Shown here in pieces: positions 8,334 to 15,654 of a stretch of DNA of 64,000 nt. Source of the stretch: Flavobacteriales bacterium (GTDB taxonomy: Bacteria > Bacteroidota > Bacteroidia > Flavobacteriales_C > GCA-002722245). The DNA lies in assembly GCA_023251095.1 (NCBI GenBank), contig JAHEZL010000013.1, forward strand, positions 1 to 64,000, written 5' to 3'. Made by a program: the position numbers and the translations under genes. The notes beneath the pieces were generated by a model. It was not told the origin of the DNA and made no database searches. It saw nothing but the letters and a program-made list of their open reading frames with translations. How positions within the stretch are numbered: the stretch's first letter is position 1; every line of letters starts with the position of its first letter.

Positions 8334-8777
8334 TTACTTCGTCAACAACTCCTTCACCAAAGTTGAAATTACTTTTCCATCGGCTTTTCCTGCCAAAGCT
8401 TTAGTTGCAACACCCATTACTTTACCCATGTCTGCCGGAGAAGAAGCTCCTGTTTCTGTGATAATTTTTTCGACTGCTGCTTTGATTTCTTCTGCGCTCA
8501 TTTGTTGTGGTAAATAAGCTTCCATCACAGCAGCCTGAGATGTTTCAACTTCAGCTAATTCGGGTCTGTTCTGACTAATATAAATATCAGCAGTTTCTTT
8601 TCTTTGCTTCACCATTTTTTGCAAAGCTTTTATTTCACTTTCAGGAGTTAATCCCTCAGGAGATGTTTTCAATAATAAAATTGCTGATTTGATTGCGCGC
8701 AAAGATTCCAGTTTTTTAGAGTCTTTAGCCAGCATTGCGGTTTTGATATCTGCGTTGATTTTTTCTTCGAGTGTCAT
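8334..8777 (-). CDS. GatB/YqeY domain-containing protein
   Basis: The 147-residue helical protein matches YqeY throughout: MTLEEKINADIKTAM, LRAIKSAI, EIKALQKMVKQRKE, EAYLPQQMS and ADMGKVMGVATKAL. YqeY is the free-standing form of the tRNA-binding tail domain of GatB, the amidotransferase that makes Gln-tRNA or Asn-tRNA; its own role is unproven. It is convergent with suhB (2 bp between the stops) and divergent from the VOC gene. Confidence 0.9.
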   Translation of the reverse strand: MTLEEKINADIKTAMLAKDSKKLESLRAIKSAILLLKTSPEGLTPESEIKALQKMVKQRKETADIYISQNRPELAEVETSQAAVMEAYLPQQMSAEEIKAAVEKIITETGASSPADMGKVMGVATKALAGKADGKVISTLVKELLTK

Positions 8778-8830
8778 TTTTCTTCTTTTAGGAGCGTAAA
8801 ATTAATAAATTAAAGAACTATTTTTAAGGA

Positions 8831-9214
8831 ATGTTAAATGCAGTACATCATATCGCCATCATTTGTTCTGATTATGAAAGGTCCAAAGCTTTTTATGTGG
8901 ATGTTTTAGGATTGGAAATTATCAGGGAAATATACCGGTCGGAGCGGGAATCTTACAAATTGGATTTGGCTCTTAACGGGCAGTTTGTGATAGAATTATT
9001 TTCATTTAAAAATCCTCCTAAACGCGTATCCGGTCCGGAAGCAGCAGGTTTGCGTCATCTTGCCTTTGAAGTGAGCGACCTCGATGCGGTAGTGACAAAG
9101 TTAAAAGACAAGAATATTGCTGCGGAAACTATCAGGGTGGATGCATTCACAGGAAAACGCTTTACTTTTATTGCTGATCCTGATGATTTGCCAATTGAAT
9201 TTTATTCAAAATAA
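8831..9214 (+). CDS. VOC-family (glyoxalase I-like) protein, SMU1112c/YaeR type
   Basis: The 127-residue protein has two beta-alpha-beta-beta-beta modules. Putative metal ligands are in VHHIAI (N-terminus), VIELFSF, LRHLAFEV and PIEFY (C-terminus), the spacing expected of glyoxalase I/dioxygenase-fold enzymes. FYVDVLGLEIIRE and FTFIADPDD are typical of the YaeR/SMU1112c subgroup. The metal-dependent reaction and its substrate are unknown. An S4-domain gene starts 4 bp after the stop. Confidence 0.85.
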   Translation: MLNAVHHIAIICSDYERSKAFYVDVLGLEIIREIYRSERESYKLDLALNGQFVIELFSFKNPPKRVSGPEAAGLRHLAFEVSDLDAVVTKLKDKNIAAETIRVDAFTGKRFTFIADPDDLPIEFYSK

Positions 9215-9218
9215 TACT

Positions 9219-9428
9219 ATGGAATTTAAACTGGACGGCCAGCAATACATTGAATTGAACGCACTATTGAAAACATTGGGTTTGGTAGAAAGTGGCGGTC
9301 ATGCTAAAGTAGTCATTGATAGTGGTGAAGTTAAAGTCAATGGAGCAATTGAAACACGCAAGAGAAAGAAGCTCCGGGATGGAGAAAAGGTAGAATATAA
9401 GGGAAAAACCGTAGTCATTAAGAGCTGA
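9219..9428 (+). CDS. Small S4-domain RNA-binding protein, YbcJ/YaaA type
   Basis: A 69-residue protein made almost entirely of an S4 domain: FIxL-like N-terminus (YIELNALLKTLGLVESGG), AKVVIDSGEVKVNG, ETRKRKKLRDG and VEYKGKTVVI. S4 domains bind structured RNA; free-standing small versions of the YbcJ family are thought to act on ribosomal RNA or tRNA. An upstream in-frame start at 9117 would place 34 extra residues inside the VOC gene and is not credible. Probably co-transcribed with the VOC gene. Confidence 0.85.
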   Translation: MEFKLDGQQYIELNALLKTLGLVESGGHAKVVIDSGEVKVNGAIETRKRKKLRDGEKVEYKGKTVVIKS

Positions 9429-9511
9429 TAATCAATAACTTATTAACATATAAATTCGAGGACAATCAATGATTTTAGAATTAGATTGTTGATTTTGTTA
9501 ATTAAATGCCA

Positions 9512-9542
9512 TTGCTTTCCTTTCTATTATTTACTATCTTAT
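9512..9542 (+). promoter_or_regulatory. Candidate promoter of the small transcription unit
   Basis: TTG at 9512-9514, 20 bases, TATCTTAT at 9535-9542, an approximate Bacteroidota -33/-7 pair. Transcription would begin near 9549, about 30 nt before the ATG at 9579. The stretch 9429-9511 holds nothing else that I recognise. Confidence 0.35.
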
Positions 9543-9578
9543 AATCAGCTTTTTACAACTAACATTAAATCTTTTTTT

Positions 9579-9752
9579 ATGTCGCAAGGTAATAGGATGA
9601 TTGTTCGTTCAATGATCGAAGAGGGATCAAAAAGAAAGAAGTCTATTCTTGTGTTACAAAGGTACTTGAGGATGAAGTACAAAATTTTCATCAGCTGTAC
9701 TGTTTTGGAAAGAAGAATGAGTTCAGAACCGGCAATGGGTTCAGCTGCATAA
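9579..9752 (+). CDS. Possible small basic protein (57 residues)
   Basis: The frame begins MSQGNRMIVRS, is rich in Lys/Arg in the middle (GSKRKKSILVLQRYLRMKYK) and ends PAMGSAA. It does not match any family I recognise. The ATG follows a T-run and no ribosome binding site is evident. A candidate promoter lies upstream and a perfect terminator hairpin downstream, so the region is likely transcribed; the product could be a small protein or a non-coding RNA of ~260 nt. An in-frame upstream start at 9486 would lie before the putative promoter and is rejected. Confidence 0.3.
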   Translation: MSQGNRMIVRSMIEEGSKRKKSILVLQRYLRMKYKIFISCTVLERRMSSEPAMGSAA

Positions 9753-9778
9753 GCTGTAACGGTTCGATCAAAAAAATT

Positions 9779-9810
9779 AAACCCCTTTCTGTTTTAACAG
9801 AAAGGGGTTT
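9779..9810 (+). terminator. Bidirectional terminator between the small unit and the peroxiredoxin gene
   Basis: A perfect 15-bp stem (9779-9793 with 9796-9810, AAACCCCTTTCTGTT and its complement) around a 2-nt TT core, followed by a T-rich tail. An A-rich stretch on the left makes it usable for the minus-strand gene ending at 9830. Confidence 0.85.
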
Positions 9811-9829
9811 TTCTTTTTACAATATCAGC

Positions 9830-10465
9830 TTAATGTTTCGCCAAATAATTAGCAATTCCTTCAGCATTTGCTTTTAAAGCTTCGTCACCTTTTTTCCAAT
9901 TGGCCGGACAAACTTCACCGTTTTCTTCATTGAAGATTAAAGCATCTACAATTCTTAATGCTTCATCAATGCTTCTTCCTAACGGGAAGTCATTTACTAC
10001 CTGGTGTCTTACCACACCTTTTTTGTCAATAAGGAACAAACCTCTGTATGCTTGAGGGGCATTGCCCACGAATTCAGATTCTCCTGCTTCGTTGATGGTG
10101 TATTCTCCTGCTAACACATCATAATTTTCTGAAATGGATTTTGATAAATCAGAAACCAATGGGTATTTCACACCTTGGATACCGCCTTTGTCTTTTGGAG
10201 TGTTCAACCACGCCCAGTGAGAATATTTTGAATCCACTGAACAACCTATTACAGCTGTGTTTTTACTTTCGAATTCTGCCAGTTTTTCCTGAAACGCATG
10301 TAATTCAGTAGGACAAACAAAAGTAAAGTCGAGTGGGTAAAAGAAAAACACCACATTCTTTTTTCCGATATATTGATCGAGAGAGAAATTTGCAACAAAT
10401 TCTCCGCCGTTAACAACTGCATCCGCTTTAAACAAGGGAGCTTTTTTTCCTACAAGTACTGCCAT
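9830..10465 (-). CDS. Typical 2-Cys peroxiredoxin (AhpC/Prx1 type)
   Basis: It reduces hydrogen peroxide and organic hydroperoxides in the cytoplasm. The peroxidatic Cys51 lies in FTFVCPTE, and the resolving Cys186 lies in GEVCPANW near the C-terminus. DFPLGRS and Thr/Arg active-site positions are present. Length (211 residues) and the C-terminal extension fit the Prx1/AhpC class. It is a single gene with a hairpin terminator downstream. A TATTTTTG box at 10489-10496 lies ahead of the start, but no good -33 element accompanies it, which would fit activator-dependent expression (inference). Confidence 0.93.
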   Translation of the reverse strand: MAVLVGKKAPLFKADAVVNGGEFVANFSLDQYIGKKNVVFFFYPLDFTFVCPTELHAFQEKLAEFESKNTAVIGCSVDSKYSHWAWLNTPKDKGGIQGVKYPLVSDLSKSISENYDVLAGEYTINEAGESEFVGNAPQAYRGLFLIDKKGVVRHQVVNDFPLGRSIDEALRIVDALIFNEENGEVCPANWKKGDEALKANAEGIANYLAKH

Positions 10466-10555
10466 TTTTTTAATTTTTAGTTATGGGTCAAAAATATAAT
10501 TTCTAATTCTATTTGTGTGTCAGGATCACATAGATTTTACTGATGAGCCAATAAT

Positions 10556-11254
10556 CTATATTAATAGGGCACATCCCAATCCAACAAGAATGACCAGCAT
10601 TTTAATCAGATTGAATTTATGAGAATCGGCTGCTTCAAATAATATTGTTGTAGAAATGTGCAAAAGGATTCCCGCCACGATAGCTAAAGGAATAGCCAGC
10701 ATTTCAGGAGTAAAAAACCAGAGATTGGCGCAAACTGCTCCTAAGGGTGTTAGCAATGAAAAACCAAATAAGAAGAGGAAAATAGTGCTGTTTTTTATGC
10801 CTGAATGCTTGAGCATATTGGTTAAAACAATGGTAATAGGAACGTTATGTACTAAAATTCCGGTGACCAAAGCATGATGTAATTCTTCGTTTTGTAAATG
10901 GGTATGGGCGTTCAGTGGCCATCCTTCAATAAAAGCGTGAGTTCCCAAACTAATCAATACTGCATAAGGAATTTCATGTTTATGCGGATGTGCGTGTCCG
11001 TGTTCAATTCCACCCGAAAAAACACCCAGCAGCAATTGTGTTAAAAAGCCAACAATTACAAAAATACCAGCATAACTGTGATTAAGCTCGTAGCTTTCAG
11101 GTAATATATCGGTGAAGCAAATACCAATTAAAAAGGCTGCACTAAAGGCATTGAGTAATTTAGTGGCGCTTGCCGGAAGTACTTTTGAATAGAGGAAAAT
11201 AGATCCGATAAGGATCACTGCTCCGATTAAAACTATGTATTCTATTGTGTTCAT
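10556..11254 (-). CDS. ZIP-family divalent metal transporter
   Basis: The 232-residue membrane protein has about seven to eight hydrophobic helices. The transport-site motifs are HAFIEG in one central helix and HNVPITIVL in the next. A His-rich cytoplasmic loop (GHAHPHKHE) precedes them, typical of ZIP proteins. The likely role is uptake of zinc or another divalent metal across the inner membrane. Its start overlaps the stop of the methyltransferase gene by 4 bp, so both belong to one operon. Confidence 0.88.
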   Translation of the reverse strand: MNTIEYIVLIGAVILIGSIFLYSKVLPASATKLLNAFSAAFLIGICFTDILPESYELNHSYAGIFVIVGFLTQLLLGVFSGGIEHGHAHPHKHEIPYAVLISLGTHAFIEGWPLNAHTHLQNEELHHALVTGILVHNVPITIVLTNMLKHSGIKNSTIFLFLFGFSLLTPLGAVCANLWFFTPEMLAIPLAIVAGILLHISTTILFEAADSHKFNLIKMLVILVGLGCALLI

Positions 11255-11976
11255 GCTAATTTCTCTGCCAAGATAATTAATCTGTCGGATTCTTCAGTAA
11301 AGCCCTCTAAATTGTATGATCCGAAGGTTTCTTTGATTTTGAATCCGCTTAAAGTTAAAATTCTTTCGAAATCGTTTAGCGTCAGTAATTGCACTTTCTC
11401 TACATAGAAAAAGTCTTTTCCCTGATCATTAAAACGAATTTCTTTGATGATTCTATTGTTCTCAATGTATTTGTGGATGTTGTACACAAGGCCTCCGACT
11501 TCTTTTTTTTCATCGGATTGCAGGTTTTTCGTCACTTTTACTGCATTGAGGAAGTCGATGACTAAAATTCCATCCTTTTTTAAGCCGGCATGAGTAGATT
11601 TAAGGGTTTTGATGTTTCCTCTCTCATTTTCAAAATAACCGAAACTGGTAAAGAGGTTAAAAGCGTAATTGAAATAATTTGTAAAAAAAATATTTCTCAT
11701 ATCATGCACATAAAAGGCAAGATGATCGTTTTCCAGTTTTTTAGCCTCTTCAATGCTTTTTTCAGATAAATCAAAGCCTGTTACATCAAAGCCCATTTGA
11801 TTGATTATCTGTGCATGTCGCCCTTTTCCACAGCCAATATCAAGGATTTTAGAGTTTTTGGGAATGTTTAAATAAGGAAGTAATTTATGTAGGAAAACAC
11901 TGGCCTCATCCGTATTTCTACATAGATAAAGCTGGTGGTAATAGGGTGTGTTAAACCAGGATTCAAACCATTCCAT
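11251..11976 (-). CDS. Class I SAM-dependent methyltransferase
   Basis: The Rossmann-like SAM site is clear: ILDIGCGKGRHAQ (motif I), then GFDLSEKSIEEAK and FTSFGYFEN, then the late motif ILVIDFLNA. I prefer the ATG at 11976 (MEWFESWFNTPYYHQLY), because the only alternative, TTG at 12003, adds nine residues that overlap a promoter-like TATTTTAG. The family includes small-molecule methylases; the substrate is unknown. It is the first gene of a pair with the ZIP transporter. Confidence 0.85.
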   Translation of the reverse strand: MEWFESWFNTPYYHQLYLCRNTDEASVFLHKLLPYLNIPKNSKILDIGCGKGRHAQIINQMGFDVTGFDLSEKSIEEAKKLENDHLAFYVHDMRNIFFTNYFNYAFNLFTSFGYFENERGNIKTLKSTHAGLKKDGILVIDFLNAVKVTKNLQSDEKKEVGGLVYNIHKYIENNRIIKEIRFNDQGKDFFYVEKVQLLTLNDFERILTLSGFKIKETFGSYNLEGFTEESDRLIILAEKLA

Positions 11977-12021
11977 TCCGCTTATTTTACTGCTAAAATA
12001 CAATTCCCTGTTGTTTTGGCG

Positions 12022-12051
12022 TTGTATAATTTTTAAAATACCGTAATTTCA
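12022..12051 (+). promoter_or_regulatory. Candidate promoter of siaB-siaC
   Basis: TTG at 12022-12024, 19 bases, TAATTTCA at 12044-12051. The same -7 octamer with the same spacing occurs ahead of the beta-helix T9SS substrate (27957-27928). Confidence 0.4.
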
Positions 12052-12142
12052 TTAGTTTTGTTTGAGATGAAACTCAAATTCGTTTGCTGCGTTCAATGTT
12101 TAAAAAGTAAGCTTGGTGGACAATATATCTGATAAGCCCCGT

Positions 12143-12694
12143 ATGAAGTTTGATATTTATAGTTTCTATAAGAAGATGGAACATAATGATATTATGCTGT
12201 CTTTCAAGGGCGACATTACTTCTGAGCTCCTCACTTCCATGCTGCAAATTATGGAAACCAAGCTTGAAAACATGGACGAACAACCTAAAACCCGTAGAAA
12301 GGTTTATAATGTCTTGGTTGAATGTCTTCAGAACTTATACCACCACAGAGACGAAATGGAATCGGCTGCTGCTAATGATGAAACAAAGAAGCAGGCTATC
12401 TTCATGATCAGCAAAAACACATTGGAATACAATATAATGACAGGGAACTTTGTGAAAAACGATAAAGTGGCCATGTTAAGAAACAGAATAGATAAGATTA
12501 ACGGAATGACCAAAGAGGAGTTGAAACAACATTACCAGGATGTTTTGAGCCTGGAAGGGTTCTCTGAAAAAGGCGGTGGCGGCCTCGGTTTTATCGATAT
12601 TGCCAGAAAAAGCGGGCAAAACTTATCTTATGATTTTCTGCAAATAGATGCAGATTATTCTTTCTTCAGTTTATACATTAAAATCTCTCAATAA
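12143..12694 (+). CDS. siaB: SiaB-family protein kinase (DUF6272)
   Basis: The ~183-residue protein resembles GHKL-type kinases of the SiaB family. An N-box-like NVLVECLQNLYHH (Glu60, Asn64) and a glycine-rich GGGGLGFIDIARKSG near the C-terminus form the ATP site. In Pseudomonas the SiaB kinase phosphorylates SiaC on a threonine. I choose the ATG at 12143 (MKFDIYSF); GTG at 12116 or TTG at 12113 would add about ten residues. siaC begins 9 bp after the stop, and a bidirectional terminator closes the pair. No SiaA phosphatase or SiaD cyclase is in the window. Confidence 0.85.
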   Translation: MKFDIYSFYKKMEHNDIMLSFKGDITSELLTSMLQIMETKLENMDEQPKTRRKVYNVLVECLQNLYHHRDEMESAAANDETKKQAIFMISKNTLEYNIMTGNFVKNDKVAMLRNRIDKINGMTKEELKQHYQDVLSLEGFSEKGGGGLGFIDIARKSGQNLSYDFLQIDADYSFFSLYIKISQ

Positions 12695-12703
12695 TATCTC
12701 ACT

Positions 12704-13084
12704 ATGGACAAAATTACAATAGAAGGCACATCAAAAACACCAACGATTATCTTTGATTCAGAAACGGGATTATTGGAATTGAAAGGGCGTTCGATTCCTG
12801 AAAATTCAATTGAATTTTATAAGCCTGTTGTGGAGTCTCTCGACAAATATGCTCACGAGCCAAAAGAAAAAACAAGTGTCAATATTCAGTTGGAATATTT
12901 TAATACCAGCTCTTCTAAATGTATTTTGGATTTATTTAAAAAATTGGAAGCCATTCATAAAACCGGTAAAGAGGTAGTGATTAACTGGTACTACGAAGAG
13001 GATGATGAGGATATGTTAGAAGCAGGAGAAGACTATCAGGCTATTATTAAAGTGCCTTTCAAAATGATTGAAGTAGGAGATTGA
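12704..13084 (+). CDS. siaC: SiaC-family regulatory phosphoprotein (DUF1987)
   Basis: The 126-residue protein carries LEYFNTSSSKCILDLFKKL at about residues 63-81. Thr68 lies in the NTSS motif, at the same position as the phosphorylated threonine described for Pseudomonas SiaC. An acidic stretch (YYEEDDEDMLEAGED) follows. It is the expected substrate of the kinase encoded just upstream. In Pseudomonas, unphosphorylated SiaC stimulates a diguanylate cyclase. The partner here is unknown, since no cyclase lies nearby. Confidence 0.88.
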   Translation: MDKITIEGTSKTPTIIFDSETGLLELKGRSIPENSIEFYKPVVESLDKYAHEPKEKTSVNIQLEYFNTSSSKCILDLFKKLEAIHKTGKEVVINWYYEEDDEDMLEAGEDYQAIIKVPFKMIEVGD

Positions 13085-13104
13085 TTCTCTAATTAAAATA
13101 AAAC

Positions 13105-13136
13105 AAAAATGCCCTTGAAGATTCAAGGGCATTTTT
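13105..13136 (+). terminator. Bidirectional terminator between siaC and the ABC exporter
   Basis: A perfect 15-bp stem (13105-13119 with 13122-13136, AAAAATGCCCTTGAA and complement), with a T-run on the right and an A-run on the left. It serves siaC and the converging permease gene. Confidence 0.88.
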
Positions 13137-13154
13137 GTTTTGTGATACAGTGAA

Positions 13155-14219
13155 TTAATACCACTTATATATCTTCAGTCCCACCAAATAAAGCAAAACG
13201 CCCACAGAAGAGAGGATAGCCAAAGCAGGCCAAACTTGTGAGAAACCTGCACCTTCAATAAATATACTACGTACACTATCAGCCAGTAAAGTCAAAGGAA
13301 GTTTTTCAATGACAGGCGTGATCCAATCCGGGAAGTTATGATAACTGAAAAAGATGCCCGAGGATACCATCATAGGCATTACCACTACGTTGATGAGTCC
13401 GTTCCCAATTTGTGTGTTAGCGGTGCGGGAAGAAGCCAGTACAGCCAATCCGAAGAAGATGACATTGCCCGCGATGATCATTGCAATTAAAGCGGGAACG
13501 CTTCCCTGTACGGTAATGTCAAAATAGAAGTAAGCAAAGGATAGGAGCAAGGTGGCTTCTATGGCGCTCATGATGATTCGCGTGATGAGGTGTGAAAAGA
13601 GGAACAAGGATTTATTCATTGGAGTGGCTACCATCCGGCGTAAAAGCTTTTTAGATCTTCTGTCGATTAAAGTATAGCTGATTCCCCACATGCACGACAT
13701 CATGATGTTCATGGCCAATAAACCGGGAATAAGGAAGTCGATGTAGCGTGTTCCAACCTGACTGAAGGTTTCGATTTCACCACTGTTTGCGGTGATATTT
13801 CCGTTTTTCAAAGCGTAGGATACTTGTAGTTGTGCGAGTTGTGCCTCAGCATTTTTAGGATCAAGGTGGTATTGTAAACGATCTCCTTTTTCAAGGATAA
13901 TCATAGCCACTTTTCCTTTTTTGATCATTTGGATAGCCTCATCCCATGTAGCTTTTTCAAAGATGTAGTCGGTGTATCCTGCTTTATCGTTGCCTATTTT
14001 TTTGTGATTGAGATCTGAGCCGATGAAGTTACTCATCGTTTTAGAGGATGAATTTTCATTTACCCAGGCCACGTGTTTTATAGGTTCGCCTTGTTTGGTG
14101 AAAGCGATACCTAAGCCCCAGGCCATTAAAATAGGGAAGCCTAATACCCAAAACAGAATTCCGGGATTGCGATAGAATTCCCTGATTTGTACCAATACCA
14201 TTTGCCACAATTGTTGCAT
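13155..14219 (-). CDS. ABC-2 type transporter permease
   Basis: The 354-residue protein begins with one membrane helix (NPGILFWVLGFPILMAWGLGI), then a ~150-residue extracytoplasmic region, then about five helices, the layout of ABC-2 exporter permeases. DRRSKKLLRRMVATPMNKSLF is the typical cytoplasmic coupling stretch. It starts 10 bp after the ATPase gene ends and must form the exporter with it. The cargo (drug, lipid or polysaccharide) cannot be read from the sequence. Confidence 0.88.
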   Translation of the reverse strand: MQQLWQMVLVQIREFYRNPGILFWVLGFPILMAWGLGIAFTKQGEPIKHVAWVNENSSSKTMSNFIGSDLNHKKIGNDKAGYTDYIFEKATWDEAIQMIKKGKVAMIILEKGDRLQYHLDPKNAEAQLAQLQVSYALKNGNITANSGEIETFSQVGTRYIDFLIPGLLAMNIMMSCMWGISYTLIDRRSKKLLRRMVATPMNKSLFLFSHLITRIIMSAIEATLLLSFAYFYFDITVQGSVPALIAMIIAGNVIFFGLAVLASSRTANTQIGNGLINVVVMPMMVSSGIFFSYHNFPDWITPVIEKLPLTLLADSVRSIFIEGAGFSQVWPALAILSSVGVLLYLVGLKIYKWY

Positions 14220-14229
14220 AGCGTGTGTT

Positions 14230-15171
14230 TTATTCGTTTAATCTTCTTCCTGTCATAGCGATGAACAAATCGTCCAAAGTCATTTTGCGACATTCTAAAG
14301 TTTTGATTTTTTTAGTTTGTTTTTTCATCTCATCCAGGAAGAGTGGGAGATAAGCAATGATATCGTCAACGAGTAATTGCCATTTTTCAGTTTTAGCATC
14401 GTAAGTCAGTTGCTTTTTTCCATTGCCGTCGGGAAGTTGAATAGATCTATTGTCGCCTTCTATACTGAATTCTATGATTTCCGAGCTTTCATTTTTAGAT
14501 AATAATTCATCTAAAGTTCCCTGAGCCAAAATGCTTCCTTTATCGAGAATTACAATACGATCGCAGAGGTAATCCGCTTCTTCCATATAATGGGTAGTGA
14601 GGATCATAGTGATGTTCTTTTCCTTTTTCAGTTTGAAAAGAATATCCCATATTTCTCTGCGGGCAGTTGGATCTAAACCAGTTGTGGGTTCATCCAGTAA
14701 AATAATTTCAGGGTTGTTGATCAGTGCGATACCCAAAGCCAATCGCTGGCGCTGTCCGCCGGAAAGATTGATTACAAAGGCTTCTGCTTTTTCTTGTAAA
14801 TTGACAAGATCCAATATTTCACTGCAGCGCTCATCGCCAATAGCATAGAAAGAAGCAAAAAGTTTTACGGTTTCTTTAACTTTTAATTTATCGAAGAAGT
14901 GGGTTTCCTGAAGGGAAATTCCTAATAATTTATGGAGTTCATCCTCATGGTCCTTCCAGGTTTTTCCATTAATGAGAATTTCACCTTCGTCCTGTTTCTG
15001 AATACCTTCTACCATCTCCATGAGAGTGGTTTTACCTGCGCCATTCGGACCGAGCATGGCGACGTATTCGCCTTTTAATATTTCAAGATTCACTCCGTTT
15101 ACCGCCTTAAGCGCACCGAAGCTCTTTTTTACATTTTGTATGGATATAGCAATGTTGTTGCCTGTCATCAC
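14230..15171 (-). CDS. ABC transporter ATP-binding protein
   Basis: The 313-residue ATPase has Walker A GPNGAGKTT, signature LSGGQRQRL, Walker B IILLDEP with the D-loop TTGLDP, and the H-loop in LTTHYMEEADYLCD. The C-terminal ~80 residues form the extension common in exporter ATPases of the drug-resistance (DrrA/CcmA-like) class. It pairs with the ABC-2 permease downstream (10 bp gap). hpf lies 34 bp upstream and may be co-transcribed. Confidence 0.92.
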   Translation of the reverse strand: MMTGNNIAISIQNVKKSFGALKAVNGVNLEILKGEYVAMLGPNGAGKTTLMEMVEGIQKQDEGEILINGKTWKDHEDELHKLLGISLQETHFFDKLKVKETVKLFASFYAIGDERCSEILDLVNLQEKAEAFVINLSGGQRQRLALGIALINNPEIILLDEPTTGLDPTARREIWDILFKLKKEKNITMILTTHYMEEADYLCDRIVILDKGSILAQGTLDELLSKNESSEIIEFSIEGDNRSIQLPDGNGKKQLTYDAKTEKWQLLVDDIIAYLPLFLDEMKKQTKKIKTLECRKMTLDDLFIAMTGRRLNE

Positions 15172-15205
15172 GAAAAAATTTCGATAAAGATGACAATTTT
15201 TCCAA

Positions 15206-15499
15206 TCAATTGTGTTTTTCCTTGTGCTTTTTCAATTGTTTTTCCACGCTATTGATGGAGTGTTCCAAAGCCGATTCAAAACTACCCGCAATAGATCTTG
15301 CGAAAAGTTCATGTCCGGGAATATGCGCCGCCAGCTCACACTCAAAATGTTCGTCTTTATGATTATTGGATAATTTGTAAAACACTTTACAAGTAGTGAT
15401 CTCACTAGAGAATTTTTTCAGCTTGGAGATTTTCGTGCTGGTGAACTCTTTCAATTCTTCTTTGGATTTGAAATTCACATCTTGAATAGTAATTTGCAT
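15206..15499 (-). CDS. hpf: Short-form ribosome hibernation promoting factor (HPF/YfiA family)
   Basis: The 97-residue protein shows the HPF fold: MQITIQDVNFKSKEELKEF, KISKLKKFS, CKVFYKLSNNHKDEHFECELAAHIPG and ALEHSINSVEKQLKKHKEKH, with a basic C-terminus. It binds the decoding centre of idle ribosomes in stationary phase. It lacks the C-terminal dimerisation domain of long HPF. A Bacteroidota-type promoter precedes it. Confidence 0.9.
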   Translation of the reverse strand: MQITIQDVNFKSKEELKEFTSTKISKLKKFSSEITTCKVFYKLSNNHKDEHFECELAAHIPGHELFARSIAGSFESALEHSINSVEKQLKKHKEKHN

Positions 15500-15527
15500 A
15501 GCTTATATTTTATTGATTTACTTATGT

Positions 15528-15558
15528 TGAAGATAGAAGATACGGTTTTCTTTGCAAA
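15528..15558 (-). promoter_or_regulatory. Candidate promoter of hpf
   Basis: On the minus strand TTTG (15558-15555), 19 bases, TATCTTCA (15535-15528). About 29 nt lie between the -7 box and the ATG at 15499. Confidence 0.4.
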
Positions 15559-15601
15559 TGATAATGGACACTAAGGAAAATGTTTAAACGCAGGAAATAA
15601 A

Positions 15602-15629
15602 AAATCCCCCGCCAATTGACGAGGGATTT
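15602..15629 (-). terminator. Terminator of clpC
   Basis: Outer stem AAATCCC/GGGATTT with an imperfect inner stem (CG/CG, two mismatches). On the minus strand it is followed by a T-rich run. It lies 26 bp past the clpC stop. Confidence 0.6.
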
Positions 15630-15654
15630 CTTTTATTTAAGAGTATTTCACGAA

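Noticed and set aside
10489-10496. TATTTTTG as a peroxiredoxin promoter
   Set aside because: The octamer fits a -7 box but no TTG/TTTG lies 19-22 bases upstream; noted only in the gene entry as a possible activator-dependent start.
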